Assembly: GCA_031430375.1 (NCBI GenBank)
Contig: JANPBJ010000149.1
Span: 1 to 64,000 of the forward strand
DNA length: 64,000 nt
From: JAENVU01 sp031430375
Lineage (GTDB): Bacteria > Actinomycetota > Acidimicrobiia > IMCC26256 > JAENVU01
Direction of reading: 5' to 3'
Shown: positions 8,974 to 18,200 of the stretch, piece after piece
How positions within the stretch are numbered: the stretch's first letter is position 1
Layout of the letters: each line of letters opens with the position of its first letter
Notes under the pieces: generated by a model
Seen by the model: the letters and a program-made list of their open reading frames with translations, nothing else
The model's database searches: none
Told to the model about the DNA's origin: nothing
Made by a program: the position numbers and the translations under genes

Positions 8974-9867
8974 GTGCCCCACGAACCGGTTCGCTACCAA
9001 TCGCCCGACGAAGACAGTGCACGCTGGCAGGCCTTCAACTTCCGCGCCGGCGACATCGTCATCAGTACGCGTTCGAAGAGCGGCACCACCTGGATGCAGA
9101 TGATCTGCGCCCTGCTGGTATTCGAGACAGTGGAGTTCCCAGCCCGGCTCGATCAACTCTCACCGTGGGTGGACTGGCTCGGCACACCCCTGGACAAGCT
9201 CCTCACCCAACTCGACGCGCAGACCCACCGTCGGTTCGTGAAGACACACACGCCGCTCGACGGGATCCCGCTCGACCCGCGCGCCACGTACATCGTGGTG
9301 GCGCGCCATCCGCTCGACCTCGCGGTGTCGCTGTACCACCAGGGCGACAATCTCGATCGTGACCGCATCCGCGAGTTGACCGGCCAGCCCGAACCCGCGG
9401 CACTGCCCACGCGGCGTCCGCCGCTGCACGAGTGGCTACTGGGCTGGATCGATCTCGACATTGCGCCACGCGACGCGCTCGATCTGCTCCCCGGCGTGTT
9501 GTGGCATCTGTCGGACGCCTGGGCGCGCCGCGATGATCCGCACGTGCTGCTCGTTCACTACGACGATCTCATCGCGGATCTCGGCGGCGAGATGCGTCGC
9601 ATTGCCGATCGGCTCGACATCGCGGTTCCCGATCCGCTCTGGCCCGAGCTCGTCCGTGCCGCGTCGTTCGACGCGATGCAGTCGCAGGCCGACGTCGTCG
9701 CACCCGACCGGGCCGGGGTCTTGAAGGACCGCGCCCGGTTCTTCCGCCGAGGATCGTCCGGCGCGGGTCGCGAGATCCTCACCGACGCGGAGTTCGCCCA
9801 CTACCTGGACCGTGCGGCCACCCTTGCGCCCGCCGATCTGCTCACCTGGTTGCACCGGGGCGCGTGA
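8974..9867 (+). CDS. PAPS-dependent sulfotransferase
   Basis: A 297-residue cytosolic-type sulfotransferase. The 5'-phosphosulfate loop is STRSKSGTTWMQ near residue 33 and the 3'-phosphate motif is VARHPLDLAVSLYHQ near residue 108. The GTG at 8974, just after the amidohydrolase stop, gives a full-length protein beginning at the family's usual N-terminus; the longer open frame upstream is only a continuation through the neighbour. It probably transfers sulfate to a hydroxyl of a lipid, sterol or phenol, but the acceptor is unknown. It ends just before the ArsR promoter. Confidence 0.88.
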   Translation: MPHEPVRYQSPDEDSARWQAFNFRAGDIVISTRSKSGTTWMQMICALLVFETVEFPARLDQLSPWVDWLGTPLDKLLTQLDAQTHRRFVKTHTPLDGIPLDPRATYIVVARHPLDLAVSLYHQGDNLDRDRIRELTGQPEPAALPTRRPPLHEWLLGWIDLDIAPRDALDLLPGVLWHLSDAWARRDDPHVLLVHYDDLIADLGGEMRRIADRLDIAVPDPLWPELVRAASFDAMQSQADVVAPDRAGVLKDRARFFRRGSSGAGREILTDAEFAHYLDRAATLAPADLLTWLHRGA

Positions 9868-9887
9868 GTGCCGACTAGTTATTCAAC

Positions 9888-9916
9888 TTGACCGTTGATC
9901 AACTGTTCAGTAGATT
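9888..9916 (+). promoter_or_regulatory. Leaderless promoter and probable operator of the ArsR gene
   Basis: TTGACC (9888-9893) and TAGATT (9911-9916) are separated by exactly 17 bases. The expected transcript start falls at or next to the ATG at 9925, so the message would be leaderless. The spacer holds a perfect 10-base palindrome GTTGATCAAC (9894-9903), well placed for repression by the ArsR protein encoded downstream. Confidence 0.7.
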
Positions 9917-9924
9917 ACGGACGG

Positions 9925-10278
9925 ATGACACTCACCGATACCGAGCTCGACGCCACCTTTACGGCCCTCGCTGATCCCACCCGGCGGGCGATACTCGTAC
10001 GGCTGTCCACCGGCGAGGCCACCGTGAACGAGTTGGCCCAGCCCTTCGACCTCACCCTCCAGGCCGTGTCGAAGCACATCAAGGTGCTCGAACACTCCGG
10101 CCTGATCTCACGGCGGAAGGAAGCTCAAACCCGGCCATGTCATCTCGAAACCGAGCGCCTCGACGCGGCCGTGACCTGGATCGACGAGCAGCGCAAGGTC
10201 TGGAACGACCGTTTCGACCAGCTCGATCACCATCTCCGTCAACTCCAAGCCCAACCGACACCGAAGAAGGAACTCTGA
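9925..10278 (+). CDS. ArsR-family winged-helix repressor
   Basis: A 117-residue ArsR/SmtB-type regulator: ALADPTRRAILVRL opens the DNA-binding domain and LTLQAVSKHIKVLEHSGLI is the recognition helix-turn-helix. No Cys metal site is visible, matching the non-metal subgroup that sits beside AHSA1/SRPBCC genes. Its stop overlaps the ATG of the SRPBCC gene by one base (TGATG). I place the start at 9925 because the promoter upstream predicts a transcript beginning there. It probably represses its own operon. Confidence 0.88.
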   Translation: MTLTDTELDATFTALADPTRRAILVRLSTGEATVNELAQPFDLTLQAVSKHIKVLEHSGLISRRKEAQTRPCHLETERLDAAVTWIDEQRKVWNDRFDQLDHHLRQLQAQPTPKKEL

Positions 10279-10748
10279 TGACTGACACCACCCTGACCGA
10301 CACCGTGACCTCCAGTGTCGATGGCATCGTGATCACGCGCATCTTCGATGCCCCGCGCGAGTTGGTGTTCGACGCGTGGATCACACCCGCGTCGTTCGCC
10401 ACGTGGTTTGGCGGCCCGACCGCCGAGATCCCGATCGACAGTTGCGAGATCGACGCCCGACCCGGCGGCGCGTGGAAGGCAACCATGGTGCTGCCCGACG
10501 CGACCACAATCGATTGGCACGGGACGTTCGTGGAGGTCATCGCGCCCGAGCGACTCGTCCTGACCATGAGCGATCGGCCCGGCGACGAGTTCGAACCCCT
10601 GACCGTGACGTTCCATGATTTGGGCGGCAAAACCCGGATGGAGTTTCACCAGGCCGGCGGCCACATGGATGCCGAGGGCTACCGCCACGCCGGCGAAGGT
10701 TGGATGGTCTTCTTCGACACGATGGCATCCCTGCTCGTATCAGCCTGA
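10278..10748 (+). CDS. SRPBCC/AHSA1 domain protein
   Basis: A 156-residue START-fold protein of the activator-of-Hsp90-ATPase (AHSA1) type, with the opening strand ITRIFDAPRELVFDAW, a WFGGP turn and a C-terminal GEGWMVFFDTMASLL helix. These proteins form a hydrophobic cavity for small ligands. Coupling to the ArsR gene (TGATG overlap) is a very common actinobacterial arrangement; the ligand and role remain unknown. Confidence 0.88.
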   Translation: MTDTTLTDTVTSSVDGIVITRIFDAPRELVFDAWITPASFATWFGGPTAEIPIDSCEIDARPGGAWKATMVLPDATTIDWHGTFVEVIAPERLVLTMSDRPGDEFEPLTVTFHDLGGKTRMEFHQAGGHMDAEGYRHAGEGWMVFFDTMASLLVSA

Positions 10749-10767
10749 CCGCGCCCCGCCAGCGAGA

Positions 10768-10799
10768 TAGCTACACTGTTGGCATGGAGGTAGCTACAC
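10768..10799 (+). promoter_or_regulatory. Operator/promoter of the antitoxin-toxin pair
   Basis: TAGCTACAC occurs twice (10768-10776 and 10791-10799), 23 bases apart, or about two helical turns. The first copy overlaps a -10-like TACACT (10772-10777), which lies just ahead of the antitoxin ATG at 10784, so the transcript may be leaderless. The second copy is inside the antitoxin's first codons. The arrangement fits autoregulation by an antitoxin or antitoxin-toxin complex. Confidence 0.6.
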
Positions 10800-11062
10800 A
10801 GCCCATCGAGGTCGGAGTCCGCGACCTCAAGAACAATCTCAGTCGGTATCTCGAACGCGTGGGGGACGGCGAGGAGATCCTCGTCACCGACCGGGGAAAG
10901 CCCGTCGCGCGCGTCGTCCGCGTCGACGCGTCCACCAACCGACTCGCCGATCTCATCGAGGCGGGTCTCGTCACGCCCCCCGCGTCGAAACGTCGGCGTC
11001 TGCCGAAGCCCCTCAAGGCCGCCGGAACCGTGAGTGATCTGGTCTCCGAACAGCGCCGGTGA
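10784..11062 (+). CDS. Phd/YefM-type antitoxin (VapB partner)
   Basis: A 92-residue antitoxin. EVGVRDLKNNLSRYLERV with the following EEILVTDRGKPVARVV is the Phd/YefM DNA-binding fold; the basic, proline-rich C-terminus (SKRRRLPKPLK) would be the toxin-wrapping tail. The GTG start of the PIN-domain gene overlaps its TGA stop (GTGA), so the two are translationally coupled as in vapBC loci. Confidence 0.88.
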   Translation: MEVATQPIEVGVRDLKNNLSRYLERVGDGEEILVTDRGKPVARVVRVDASTNRLADLIEAGLVTPPASKRRRLPKPLKAAGTVSDLVSEQRR

Positions 11063-11478
11063 TCACCTACTTCGACACGTCGGCGTTCATCAAACTCCTC
11101 ATCGCCGAACCGGGCACCGAAGCGGCGGAGCACATCTGGTCGGCGGCGGATGACCTCGCATCCGCTCGGCTGATCGCGGTCGAGGCTCGATCAGCCCTGG
11201 CCGCCGCGACCCGAGCACAACGCTTGACCGCCCGCCAACACCGAACCGCGAAGCGCGAGCTGACGGAACTCCTCGACCAACTCAACTTCGTCGACATCAC
11301 CGAGGAAGTCATCGCGGCTGCCGGAACACTCGCCGAGGATCAAGCGCTACGCGGCTATAAAGCCGTGCATCTGGCGGCTGCACTCGCGATCGGCTCCGAC
11401 GTGATGGCCACCTCGGACGCTGAACTCGGCAAGGCCGCGCATCGTCTCGGGCTCAACGTGGCCGATCCGACTGCGTGA
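11059..11478 (+). CDS. vapC: VapC-like PIN-domain toxin with an altered acidic site
   Basis: A 139-residue PIN-domain protein, normally a magnesium-dependent RNase toxin. Three of the usual four acidic positions are seen: Asp6 (FDTSAF), Glu42 (VEARSA) and Asp120 (ATSDAEL). The third, usually Asp in RGYDAVHLA, is Lys101 here (RGYKAVHLA). Loss of that acid would be expected to weaken metal binding, so this toxin may be inactive or altered. The GTG start overlaps the antitoxin stop. Its identity as the toxin partner is firm; its activity is doubtful. Confidence 0.87.
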   Translation: MITYFDTSAFIKLLIAEPGTEAAEHIWSAADDLASARLIAVEARSALAAATRAQRLTARQHRTAKRELTELLDQLNFVDITEEVIAAAGTLAEDQALRGYKAVHLAAALAIGSDVMATSDAELGKAAHRLGLNVADPTA

Positions 11479-11495
11479 CTCGAGCAACCCGTCCC

Positions 11496-11534
11496 CTCTT
11501 GGCCTGCGGGCTGGCCGTTCGGGCCCCATTCACC
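11496..11534. repeat. Double-hairpin repeat family D, copy 1 (orphan)
   Basis: Begins CTCTTGGCC and continues as two short GC hairpins ending in GGGCCCC, matching the copies at 39597, 41548, 42411 and 44228. It lies between the VapC stop and the thiolase gene. Unlike the other four copies, it is not correctly oriented in front of a start codon. Confidence 0.7.
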
Positions 11535-11578
11535 CAGAGCGGCTAGAAACTCCGGGTCTCACACCCCCGGAGGACCCG

Positions 11579-12790
11579 ATGCCTGAAGCCGTGATCGTCT
11601 CGACCGCCCGCAGCCCGATCGGCCGCGCCAACAAAGGGTCGCTCGTCGACCTCCGCCCCGACGACTTCGCCGCGACCATCGTGACCGCCGCGCTGGCCAA
11701 GGTCCCCCAGCTCGACCCGCAGACCGTCGAAGACCTCATGATCGGCTGTGCTCAGCCCGCCGGCGAGCAGGGCTACAACCTCGGCCGCGTGGTCGCGATC
11801 CTCGCCGGGCTCGATGATGTACCCGGTACCACCGTCAACCGTTACTGCTCGTCGTCGCTGCAGACCATCCGCATGGCCGCGCACGCGATCAAGTGTGGCG
11901 AAGGCGACGTGTTCATCGCCGCAGGCGTGGAGTGTGTGAGCCGGTTCGACAAGGGCCGCTCCGACGGCAACCCCGGCACCACCAACGACCGCTTCTCCGA
12001 CGCCCGTGGCCGCTCCAAGGCGCGCCAGGACGCGGGCGCGCCGGTATGGACGCCTGGCGTTGGACTGCCGGACGTCTACATCTCGATGGGTCAGACCGCG
12101 GAGAACGTGGTGCAATCCGAAGGCGTGACGCGCGAAGAGATGGACGAGTTCGCAGCGCGTTCACAGCAGCGCGCCTGTGAATCGCAGGTCAATGGCTTCT
12201 TCGAGCGCGAGATCATTCCGATCACGTTGCCCGACGGCACGGTGATCTCCAAGGACGACGGCCCGCGCGACGGCACCACGGCAGAGAAGCTCGCGCAGCT
12301 CAAGCCGGTGTTCCGCCCCGACGGTTCGGTGACCGCGGGCAACGCGTGTCCGTTGAACGACGGTGCCGCCGCGGTGATCGTGATGAGCGATACCCGTGCG
12401 AACGAGTTGGGGATCACTCCGTTGGCGCGCGTGGTGTCGAGCGGTGTGTCCGGGCTCAACCCCGAGATCATGGGCCTCGGTCCGATCGGCGCATCGCGCA
12501 TGGCGTTGCAACGCGCCGGGCTGACCATGGACGACATCGACCTGGTCGAGATCAACGAGGCCTTTGCCGCACAAGTGATTCCCTCGGCCAAGCACCTCAA
12601 CATCCCTATGGAGAAGCTCAACATCCACGGCGGCGGGATCGCGCTCGGCCACCCATTCGGCATGACCGGGGCACGCATCATGACCACCCTCATCAACGGC
12701 CTGGAGGACGGCGGTGGCCGCTACGGACTCGAGACCATGTGCGTGGGTGGCGGCCAAGGCATGGCCATGATCGTCGAACGCCTGAGCTGA
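11579..12790 (+). CDS. Acetyl-CoA C-acyltransferase (thiolase)
   Basis: A 403-residue classical thiolase. Cys90 in RYCSSSLQT is the nucleophile, GGIALGHPFGMTG carries the catalytic His, and ETMCVGGGQG carries the second Cys near the C-terminus. It should cleave 3-oxoacyl-CoA to acetyl-CoA plus a shortened acyl-CoA. GGAGG precedes the ATG. Downstream it faces, in convergent orientation, an acyl-CoA ligase-SDR run, with hairpin A copy 2 between. The substrate chain is not predictable. Confidence 0.92.
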   Translation: MPEAVIVSTARSPIGRANKGSLVDLRPDDFAATIVTAALAKVPQLDPQTVEDLMIGCAQPAGEQGYNLGRVVAILAGLDDVPGTTVNRYCSSSLQTIRMAAHAIKCGEGDVFIAAGVECVSRFDKGRSDGNPGTTNDRFSDARGRSKARQDAGAPVWTPGVGLPDVYISMGQTAENVVQSEGVTREEMDEFAARSQQRACESQVNGFFEREIIPITLPDGTVISKDDGPRDGTTAEKLAQLKPVFRPDGSVTAGNACPLNDGAAAVIVMSDTRANELGITPLARVVSSGVSGLNPEIMGLGPIGASRMALQRAGLTMDDIDLVEINEAFAAQVIPSAKHLNIPMEKLNIHGGGIALGHPFGMTGARIMTTLINGLEDGGGRYGLETMCVGGGQGMAMIVERLS

Positions 12791-12805
12791 CCGGACGCCG
12801 CACCG

Positions 12806-12852
12806 AACTTGCGTCATTTTCCGACCGTGACGGTCGGAAAATGGCGCAAGTT
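12806..12852. repeat. Hairpin repeat family A, copy 2
   Basis: Same length (47 bases), outer arms and central GTGAC as copy 1 at 1825-1871, but with a different middle stem that is itself paired, and one G-T wobble. It sits between two convergent genes whose stops are at 12790 and 12863, a position suited to bidirectional termination. No T-run is present. Confidence 0.9.
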
Positions 12853-12862
12853 GGTGTTTGGG

Positions 12863-14335
12863 TTACGAGAACCGGGCGCGGAGTTCGCGTTTGAGAATCT
12901 TGCCCATCGGGTCGCGTGGAAGTTCTGGGAGGAACTCCACTCGACGCGGCGCCTTGTAGCGGACGAGATGTTCGCGCGCGAACGCGATCACCTCGTCGGC
13001 GGTCACCGGCGGTCCGAACGCATTGCGTACGACAACCCCGGTCACGATCTCGCCGTATTCATCGTCGGGAAGCCCGATCACCGCGGCCTCCGCGATCCCG
13101 TCGAGGGTCACGAGAATCGACTCGACCTCCGCGGGATACACGTTGGATCCACCGGTGATGATCATGTCCTTATGGCGGTCGGCCAAAAACAGGTATCCGT
13201 CTTCGTCGAGATAGCCCATGTCGCCGAGCGTGGCGAGGTTGCCGCGATAGACCGCCTCGGTCAGTTCGTCGGGACCCTCGTAGCGGAAGCCAAGGCCCCA
13301 ATCGGATCCGATATAGATCAGCCCGATCTCGCCAACGGGCAGCTCGCCGCCGTCGGTCCCGTGGGCGTCGGCCCCGTCCGCGTCAGCTTCGTAAATCTTG
13401 ATCGTGGAGCCCGGCGCGGCCTTGCCAACACTCCCCGGCTTGCGCAGCCACTCCTCTGGAGTGATGACGGTGCCCATGGTCTCGGTGCCCCCGTAGGTCT
13501 CCCACAACGCGCCATCGGGCAAGAAGTCGATGACGGCACGCTTGAGGCTCGGCGCACACGGGGCCGAGCCGTGCAGCACGCGCTTGATGCTCGACACATC
13601 GGCCGCGGCCCGCTCAGCGTCCGGCACTGCCATCAGTCGAAAGAGATGCACCGGCGCACACCATGAATAGGTGACCCGCTCCCATTCGACCGCGCGCAAC
13701 CATTCCGTCGCGTCGAAGTGGTCGAGCAACACCGCGGTATGGCCGAGGAGCGACGCACTGTGCAGGCCACTGAACCCGGCGATGTGATGGAGCGGCGACG
13801 CGGTGATATTTACTTCCTCTACCGCATCGATCCCGTAGTTGGTGTAGTACGCCACCATGCCCTCGATCGACTGCGCCGCGGGAACAACCGGTCGCAACAC
13901 GGCCTTCGGCCGCCCAGTTGTGCCCGACGTGTAGGCCCGCAACGTGACGTAGTCGGACGCCCATTCGGTCTCGATCGAAACGTCGGCGGTCGCGAGCGCG
14001 CGCAGGAACTCGTCCAGGGTCACCTCGTCGACGAGCGACGCGACCTCGCCGTCGGTACAGAAGTACTCCCGCTCGTCGCGAGTCGCCCCGCCCGGGATCG
14101 GCACCACCTGCGCGCCGAGACGCGCCGCGCCGAGGGCCGCGATTATCCACTCCGGCCGGTTCCCAAGCGCGATCCCCAAGCGCCCCGTGGGCCCGACCCC
14201 TCGACCCAGCAAGACCGTGGCCGCCCGCGTCGCGAGATCGTCGAGCTCGCCGAACGTGATGCGGCGATCGCCGTGCACGATCGCGACCTTCTCGGGTCGC
14301 AGACGAGCGTGGGCGGCGACCCCGTATTCCGTCAT
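12863..14335 (-). CDS. AMP-forming acyl-CoA ligase (FadD family)
   Basis: A 490-residue adenylate-forming ligase. The P-loop is AYTSGTTGRPKAV near residue 150, the A5-type motif is ETYGGTETMG, the hinge region reads GDMGYLDEDGYLFLADRHKDMI, and the terminal lysine motif is DPMGKILKRELR. It should convert a carboxylic acid to its CoA thioester with ATP. I start at the ATG at 14335; the SDR gene ends 10 bases upstream and both lie on one strand. It does not resemble FadD3 or FadD19 closely, so its acid substrate is open. Confidence 0.9.
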   Translation of the reverse strand: MTEYGVAAHARLRPEKVAIVHGDRRITFGELDDLATRAATVLLGRGVGPTGRLGIALGNRPEWIIAALGAARLGAQVVPIPGGATRDEREYFCTDGEVASLVDEVTLDEFLRALATADVSIETEWASDYVTLRAYTSGTTGRPKAVLRPVVPAAQSIEGMVAYYTNYGIDAVEEVNITASPLHHIAGFSGLHSASLLGHTAVLLDHFDATEWLRAVEWERVTYSWCAPVHLFRLMAVPDAERAAADVSSIKRVLHGSAPCAPSLKRAVIDFLPDGALWETYGGTETMGTVITPEEWLRKPGSVGKAAPGSTIKIYEADADGADAHGTDGGELPVGEIGLIYIGSDWGLGFRYEGPDELTEAVYRGNLATLGDMGYLDEDGYLFLADRHKDMIITGGSNVYPAEVESILVTLDGIAEAAVIGLPDDEYGEIVTGVVVRNAFGPPVTADEVIAFAREHLVRYKAPRRVEFLPELPRDPMGKILKRELRARFS

Positions 14336-14345
14336 CGGCGCGCCG

Positions 14346-15251
14346 CTACGCCCCGTAGACCGGAGTGGGGGGCGGCCCAATATCGAGCAACCGCGCCACC
14401 ACCGGCCCGACCTCGATCGGCTCCCAACGTGCGCCCTTGTCCTCACGCGGTCCGTGCTGCCAGCCGTCGGCCACCGAGATGACGCCGCCCTCCACCTCGA
14501 AGACCCGACCGGTCACGCCCGCCGATTCCGATGAACCGAGCCACACCACCAACGGCGCGATGTTCTCGGGGGCCATCTCGTCGAACGCGTCGTCGGCCGG
14601 TGCCGCCATGGTGTCGGCGAATACCGCCTCGGTCATTCGTGTTCGCGCCGCCGGGGCAATCGCGTTCGCGGTCACGCCGTAGCGGCCCAGCTCGGCGGCT
14701 TCCACCATCGTGAGCCCCGCGATCCCCGCCTTGGCCGCGCTATAGGCGCCCTGGCCCACGCTGCCCATAAGACCCGCGCCGGACGACGTGTTGATCACTC
14801 GGCCGTCGACCGCTACCCCGGCCTTCTGTTGCTCTCGCCAGTAGGCGGCGGCGAACCGAGCGGGGGCGAAGTGGCCTTTGAGGTGCACTCGGATCACCGC
14901 ATCCCACTCTTCCTCCGAGGTGCTGACCACCATCCGGTCGCGCAAGAAACCGGCATTGTTGACCAAGACGTCGAGAGTCCCGAACGCGTCGATCGCGGTG
15001 CGAATCAAGCGCTGCGCGCCGTCCCAATCGGCAACGTCATCGCCGTTGGCCACCGCCTCGCCACCCATGGCGCGGATCGCGTCGACCACCTCGCCGGCCG
15101 GGCCCGTGGAGCCTCCACTGCCGTCACCCTCGGCGCCGAGATCGTTGACCACGACCTTGGCCCCCTGGCGGGCGAACTCCAGCGCATGCCCGCGGCCAAT
15201 ACCGCGCCCCGCGCCGGTCACGATTACTACTCGGTTGTCACAGATCCCCAT
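14346..15251 (-). CDS. Short-chain dehydrogenase (multifunctional-enzyme type)
   Basis: A 301-residue SDR. The cofactor motif is VTGAGRGIGRGHA, NNAG follows at about residue 100, and the catalytic set is Ser in NTSSGAG with YSAAK. The long acidic loop after the first strand (NDLGAEGDGSGGS) and the C-terminal tail GWQHGPREDKGARW are typical of the 3-hydroxyacyl-CoA dehydrogenase-like SDRs related to the peroxisomal multifunctional enzyme. Together with the acyl-CoA ligase it probably oxidises a 3-hydroxyacyl-CoA. It starts 7 bases after the GH2 gene. Confidence 0.88.
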   Translation of the reverse strand: MGICDNRVVIVTGAGRGIGRGHALEFARQGAKVVVNDLGAEGDGSGGSTGPAGEVVDAIRAMGGEAVANGDDVADWDGAQRLIRTAIDAFGTLDVLVNNAGFLRDRMVVSTSEEEWDAVIRVHLKGHFAPARFAAAYWREQQKAGVAVDGRVINTSSGAGLMGSVGQGAYSAAKAGIAGLTMVEAAELGRYGVTANAIAPAARTRMTEAVFADTMAAPADDAFDEMAPENIAPLVVWLGSSESAGVTGRVFEVEGGVISVADGWQHGPREDKGARWEPIEVGPVVARLLDIGPPPTPVYGA

Positions 15252-15258
15252 GGGCGGA

Positions 15259-18200
15259 TCAACGTAGCCGGATCAGATCAGCGCGCAGCTCCCGGGCGAT
15301 CTTCGCGACATCACCCCGATGGAGATTGACTGCCCGCACGCCCCACGCGAACCGGTAACGGCCCGAGCCGATCCGGTATTCGGGCAGAGTGTCCGGACCA
15401 CAGGACAGGGTCCCGAGCCCGCGGTGACGATGATCGAGGTGCAGGGTGATCACGTCGGCCGGAACGAGGTCCCCGGCGTGAGGCGCCGCGGTGATCTGTT
15501 CCGGCGTGAACTGACTCACGTTCAACTGGAACGGCTCGGCCCCAACCACGAGCAGCCCGCGCCCGGCCGCGGTGTGAATGACGGCCCATCGCGTATCGGC
15601 ATGACCACCGTGCTCTTGGGGTACCACGTACGGCACGTATTGATCGGCCACCGTGGAAGTGAACCTGCCGATCTGCGCCCCGCGGCGACGGTCCGGATAC
15701 GACTCCACCGGGCCGCGCCCGTACCAGGTGACGCGGTCGAGCGCGAGCGGCAGATCCATGCGCATCCCGATACGCGGCAGGTCCACGAACGCGGAGGGAA
15801 TCCGCACATCCTCGGCCACGAGCACCGCACCGTCGGCGCGCAGCGTCATCGTTTCGCGGGACACAATCGGCGCGTCCGAATCTGTACCCACAATCTCTCG
15901 GACCGTGGTGGCGCGGGCGGATTGACCATGCGCGGTGACCCGCACCTTCACCGAGCGCACGGAGAGGTTGTCCAAACCCGCGCTACGCCACCGTCCGAGC
16001 GGCTTGAGTTCCTGCATCGCCGCGAGCTTGAGGCCATCGTTGTCGGTGGGCGCACGCCAGAGCGCGAGGTGCGGTCCGGATTCGATCAGGGCCAGACCCC
16101 GCCGAGCGAGTCCGAGGCAGCCAGTCTCGAGATCGACAGTGGCGTCCAGCCCCGCCGCGGAGATCGTGGTGATCGAGCCGGACTCAACCGTGACCGACCC
16201 CTTCGACGGCGTCGCCTTCCGTGCCACGGTCGCGCGTCCCCGCGGCGGAATCGTGATCTGCACAACCCCGATCTCGAACCCTCGCGGCGCCCACGGCAGC
16301 TCCCGCGCCGTGGTGAACCGAACCGTCAGCACCGCCTCAACGTCGCGATCGAAGGTGGGGACGGCTTGCGGCAACAGAACCGTGGCGGACTCCCCGGCGC
16401 CGAGTTGCGGGAGTGAGAGCACCGCAGCGGCGCGCACCGTTCCGTCGACCGCGATCTCATAGCGGGCGCGCAACCATGCGAGGTCTCGAAAGTCCTGGCG
16501 GTTCGTGACCCGCAGGCGCGGTGTCCGACCCGGCACCCATTCCACGCCGACCGGCAACGCGAGTGCCTTGTGCTCTTCCATCGCGGGCTTCGGCGTGCGG
16601 TCGGGCCAGACCAGTCCATCGATGCAGAAGTTGCCGTCGTTGGGCTCATCACCGAAGTCGCCGCCGTACGCGGAGCGGGTGGCGCCGTCGGCCAGGCTTT
16701 GCGCCAAGCCGTGATCCCAGAACTCCCAGATGAATCCACCCTGCAGCCCCGGAGTGGACTCGATCGCATCCCAGTATTCGGCGAGACATCCGTTGCTGTT
16801 GCCCATCGCGTGCGAGTACTCGCACATGATCAGCGGGAGTTCACCGTTGCGGGCCTGCGCCCACGCCACGATGTCGGCGATCTCCGGGTACATCGGACAC
16901 AACACGTCGGTGGCGGTCTGGCGGCGACCCCAGTCCCACATAATCGCGCCCTCATAGTGAAGCGGTCGGGACGGGTCATACGCGCGGATCCATCCGGCGA
17001 GCGCCTCGTGGTGCGCGCCGTACCCGGACTCGTTGCCCAGCGACCACATGATGATCGACGGATGGTTCTTGTCACGCGTGACCATGCGAGACCCGCGATC
17101 CAACAAGGCGGCGGCATAGCGCGGGTCGTGGCACAAGGAGAGGATGAACGCATGACTCTCGAAGTTGGTCTCGTCCACCACGTAGAGCCCGAGTTCATCG
17201 CACAGGTCATAGAACGCGGGATCGTTGGGTGAGTGCGACGTGCGGACCGCGTTGAAGCCGTACTGCTTCATCACCACTAAATCGGCGCGCATCTGATCCA
17301 CCGTCACCACCCGACCGGTGTGGGGATCGAAGTCGTGACGGTTGACCCCACGGATCAGGACCGGCTGGTCGTTGATCAGAAACTCGCGGTCGCGGATCTC
17401 GATCGAGCGGAACCCGACGATGCAGGCGTTGACCTCGCGCACTTTCCCCGTCGCATCCGCCAGCGTCACCACCAGGCGGTATCGGTTCGGCGCCTCCGAC
17501 GACCACGGCATCACCGCGAGATCTTCGGCGCTGACATCCACCACATGGCCGGAGAAGAGGTAAGCGCGGCGATCCGTCGGCACCACGCCAACCATCGCCA
17601 CGCCCACCTTGGCACCCTTGATCGTCTCGAGCTGTGCGCTCACCGTCCAGTTGCGCTCGGGCTTGCCGGTGAACCCGATCTCGGTGCGCACCTTGAGCGA
17701 CCCAACGCCTTGGGAGGGATTCCACCCCGGTCGTGCATGGACGTCCTGGATCCGTACCCGGCCGGCCGCGCTGAGATACACCGACCGACCGATGCCGGCG
17801 TGCCACCACTGATCTTGATCTTCGACATAGCTCGCGTCGGACCACCGGACCACCATGAGCGCGATCGAGTTTTCGCCGACGGTGACCACGTCGGTGACAT
17901 CGAACGCGGCCTCGAGCCGTGAGTCCTTCGAGATGCCCACGGGTCGGCCGTTGACCCAGACGTGGAGCACGCTGTCGGCCGCGCCGATGTGCAAGACCAC
18001 CCGGCGCTTTTCCCACGCGCGGGGGACCGTGAACGCGCGCCGATACATCCCGGTCGGGTTGTCGTCGGGCACCTCGGGCGGAACCCCCCGGAACGGCATC
18101 TGGACGTTGGTGTAGATCGGCCGGTCGTAGCCCTGCATGGTCCACAGACCGGGGACGTCAACGTCGTCCCACGCCGCGTCCTCCGACACAACCTCGTGGA

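Noticed and set aside
12863..14335. FadD3 (HIP-CoA ligase) identity for this acyl-CoA ligase
   Set aside because: Motifs are those of the general family and the N-terminal half does not resemble FadD3 as I recall it; it is also not next to ipd genes.
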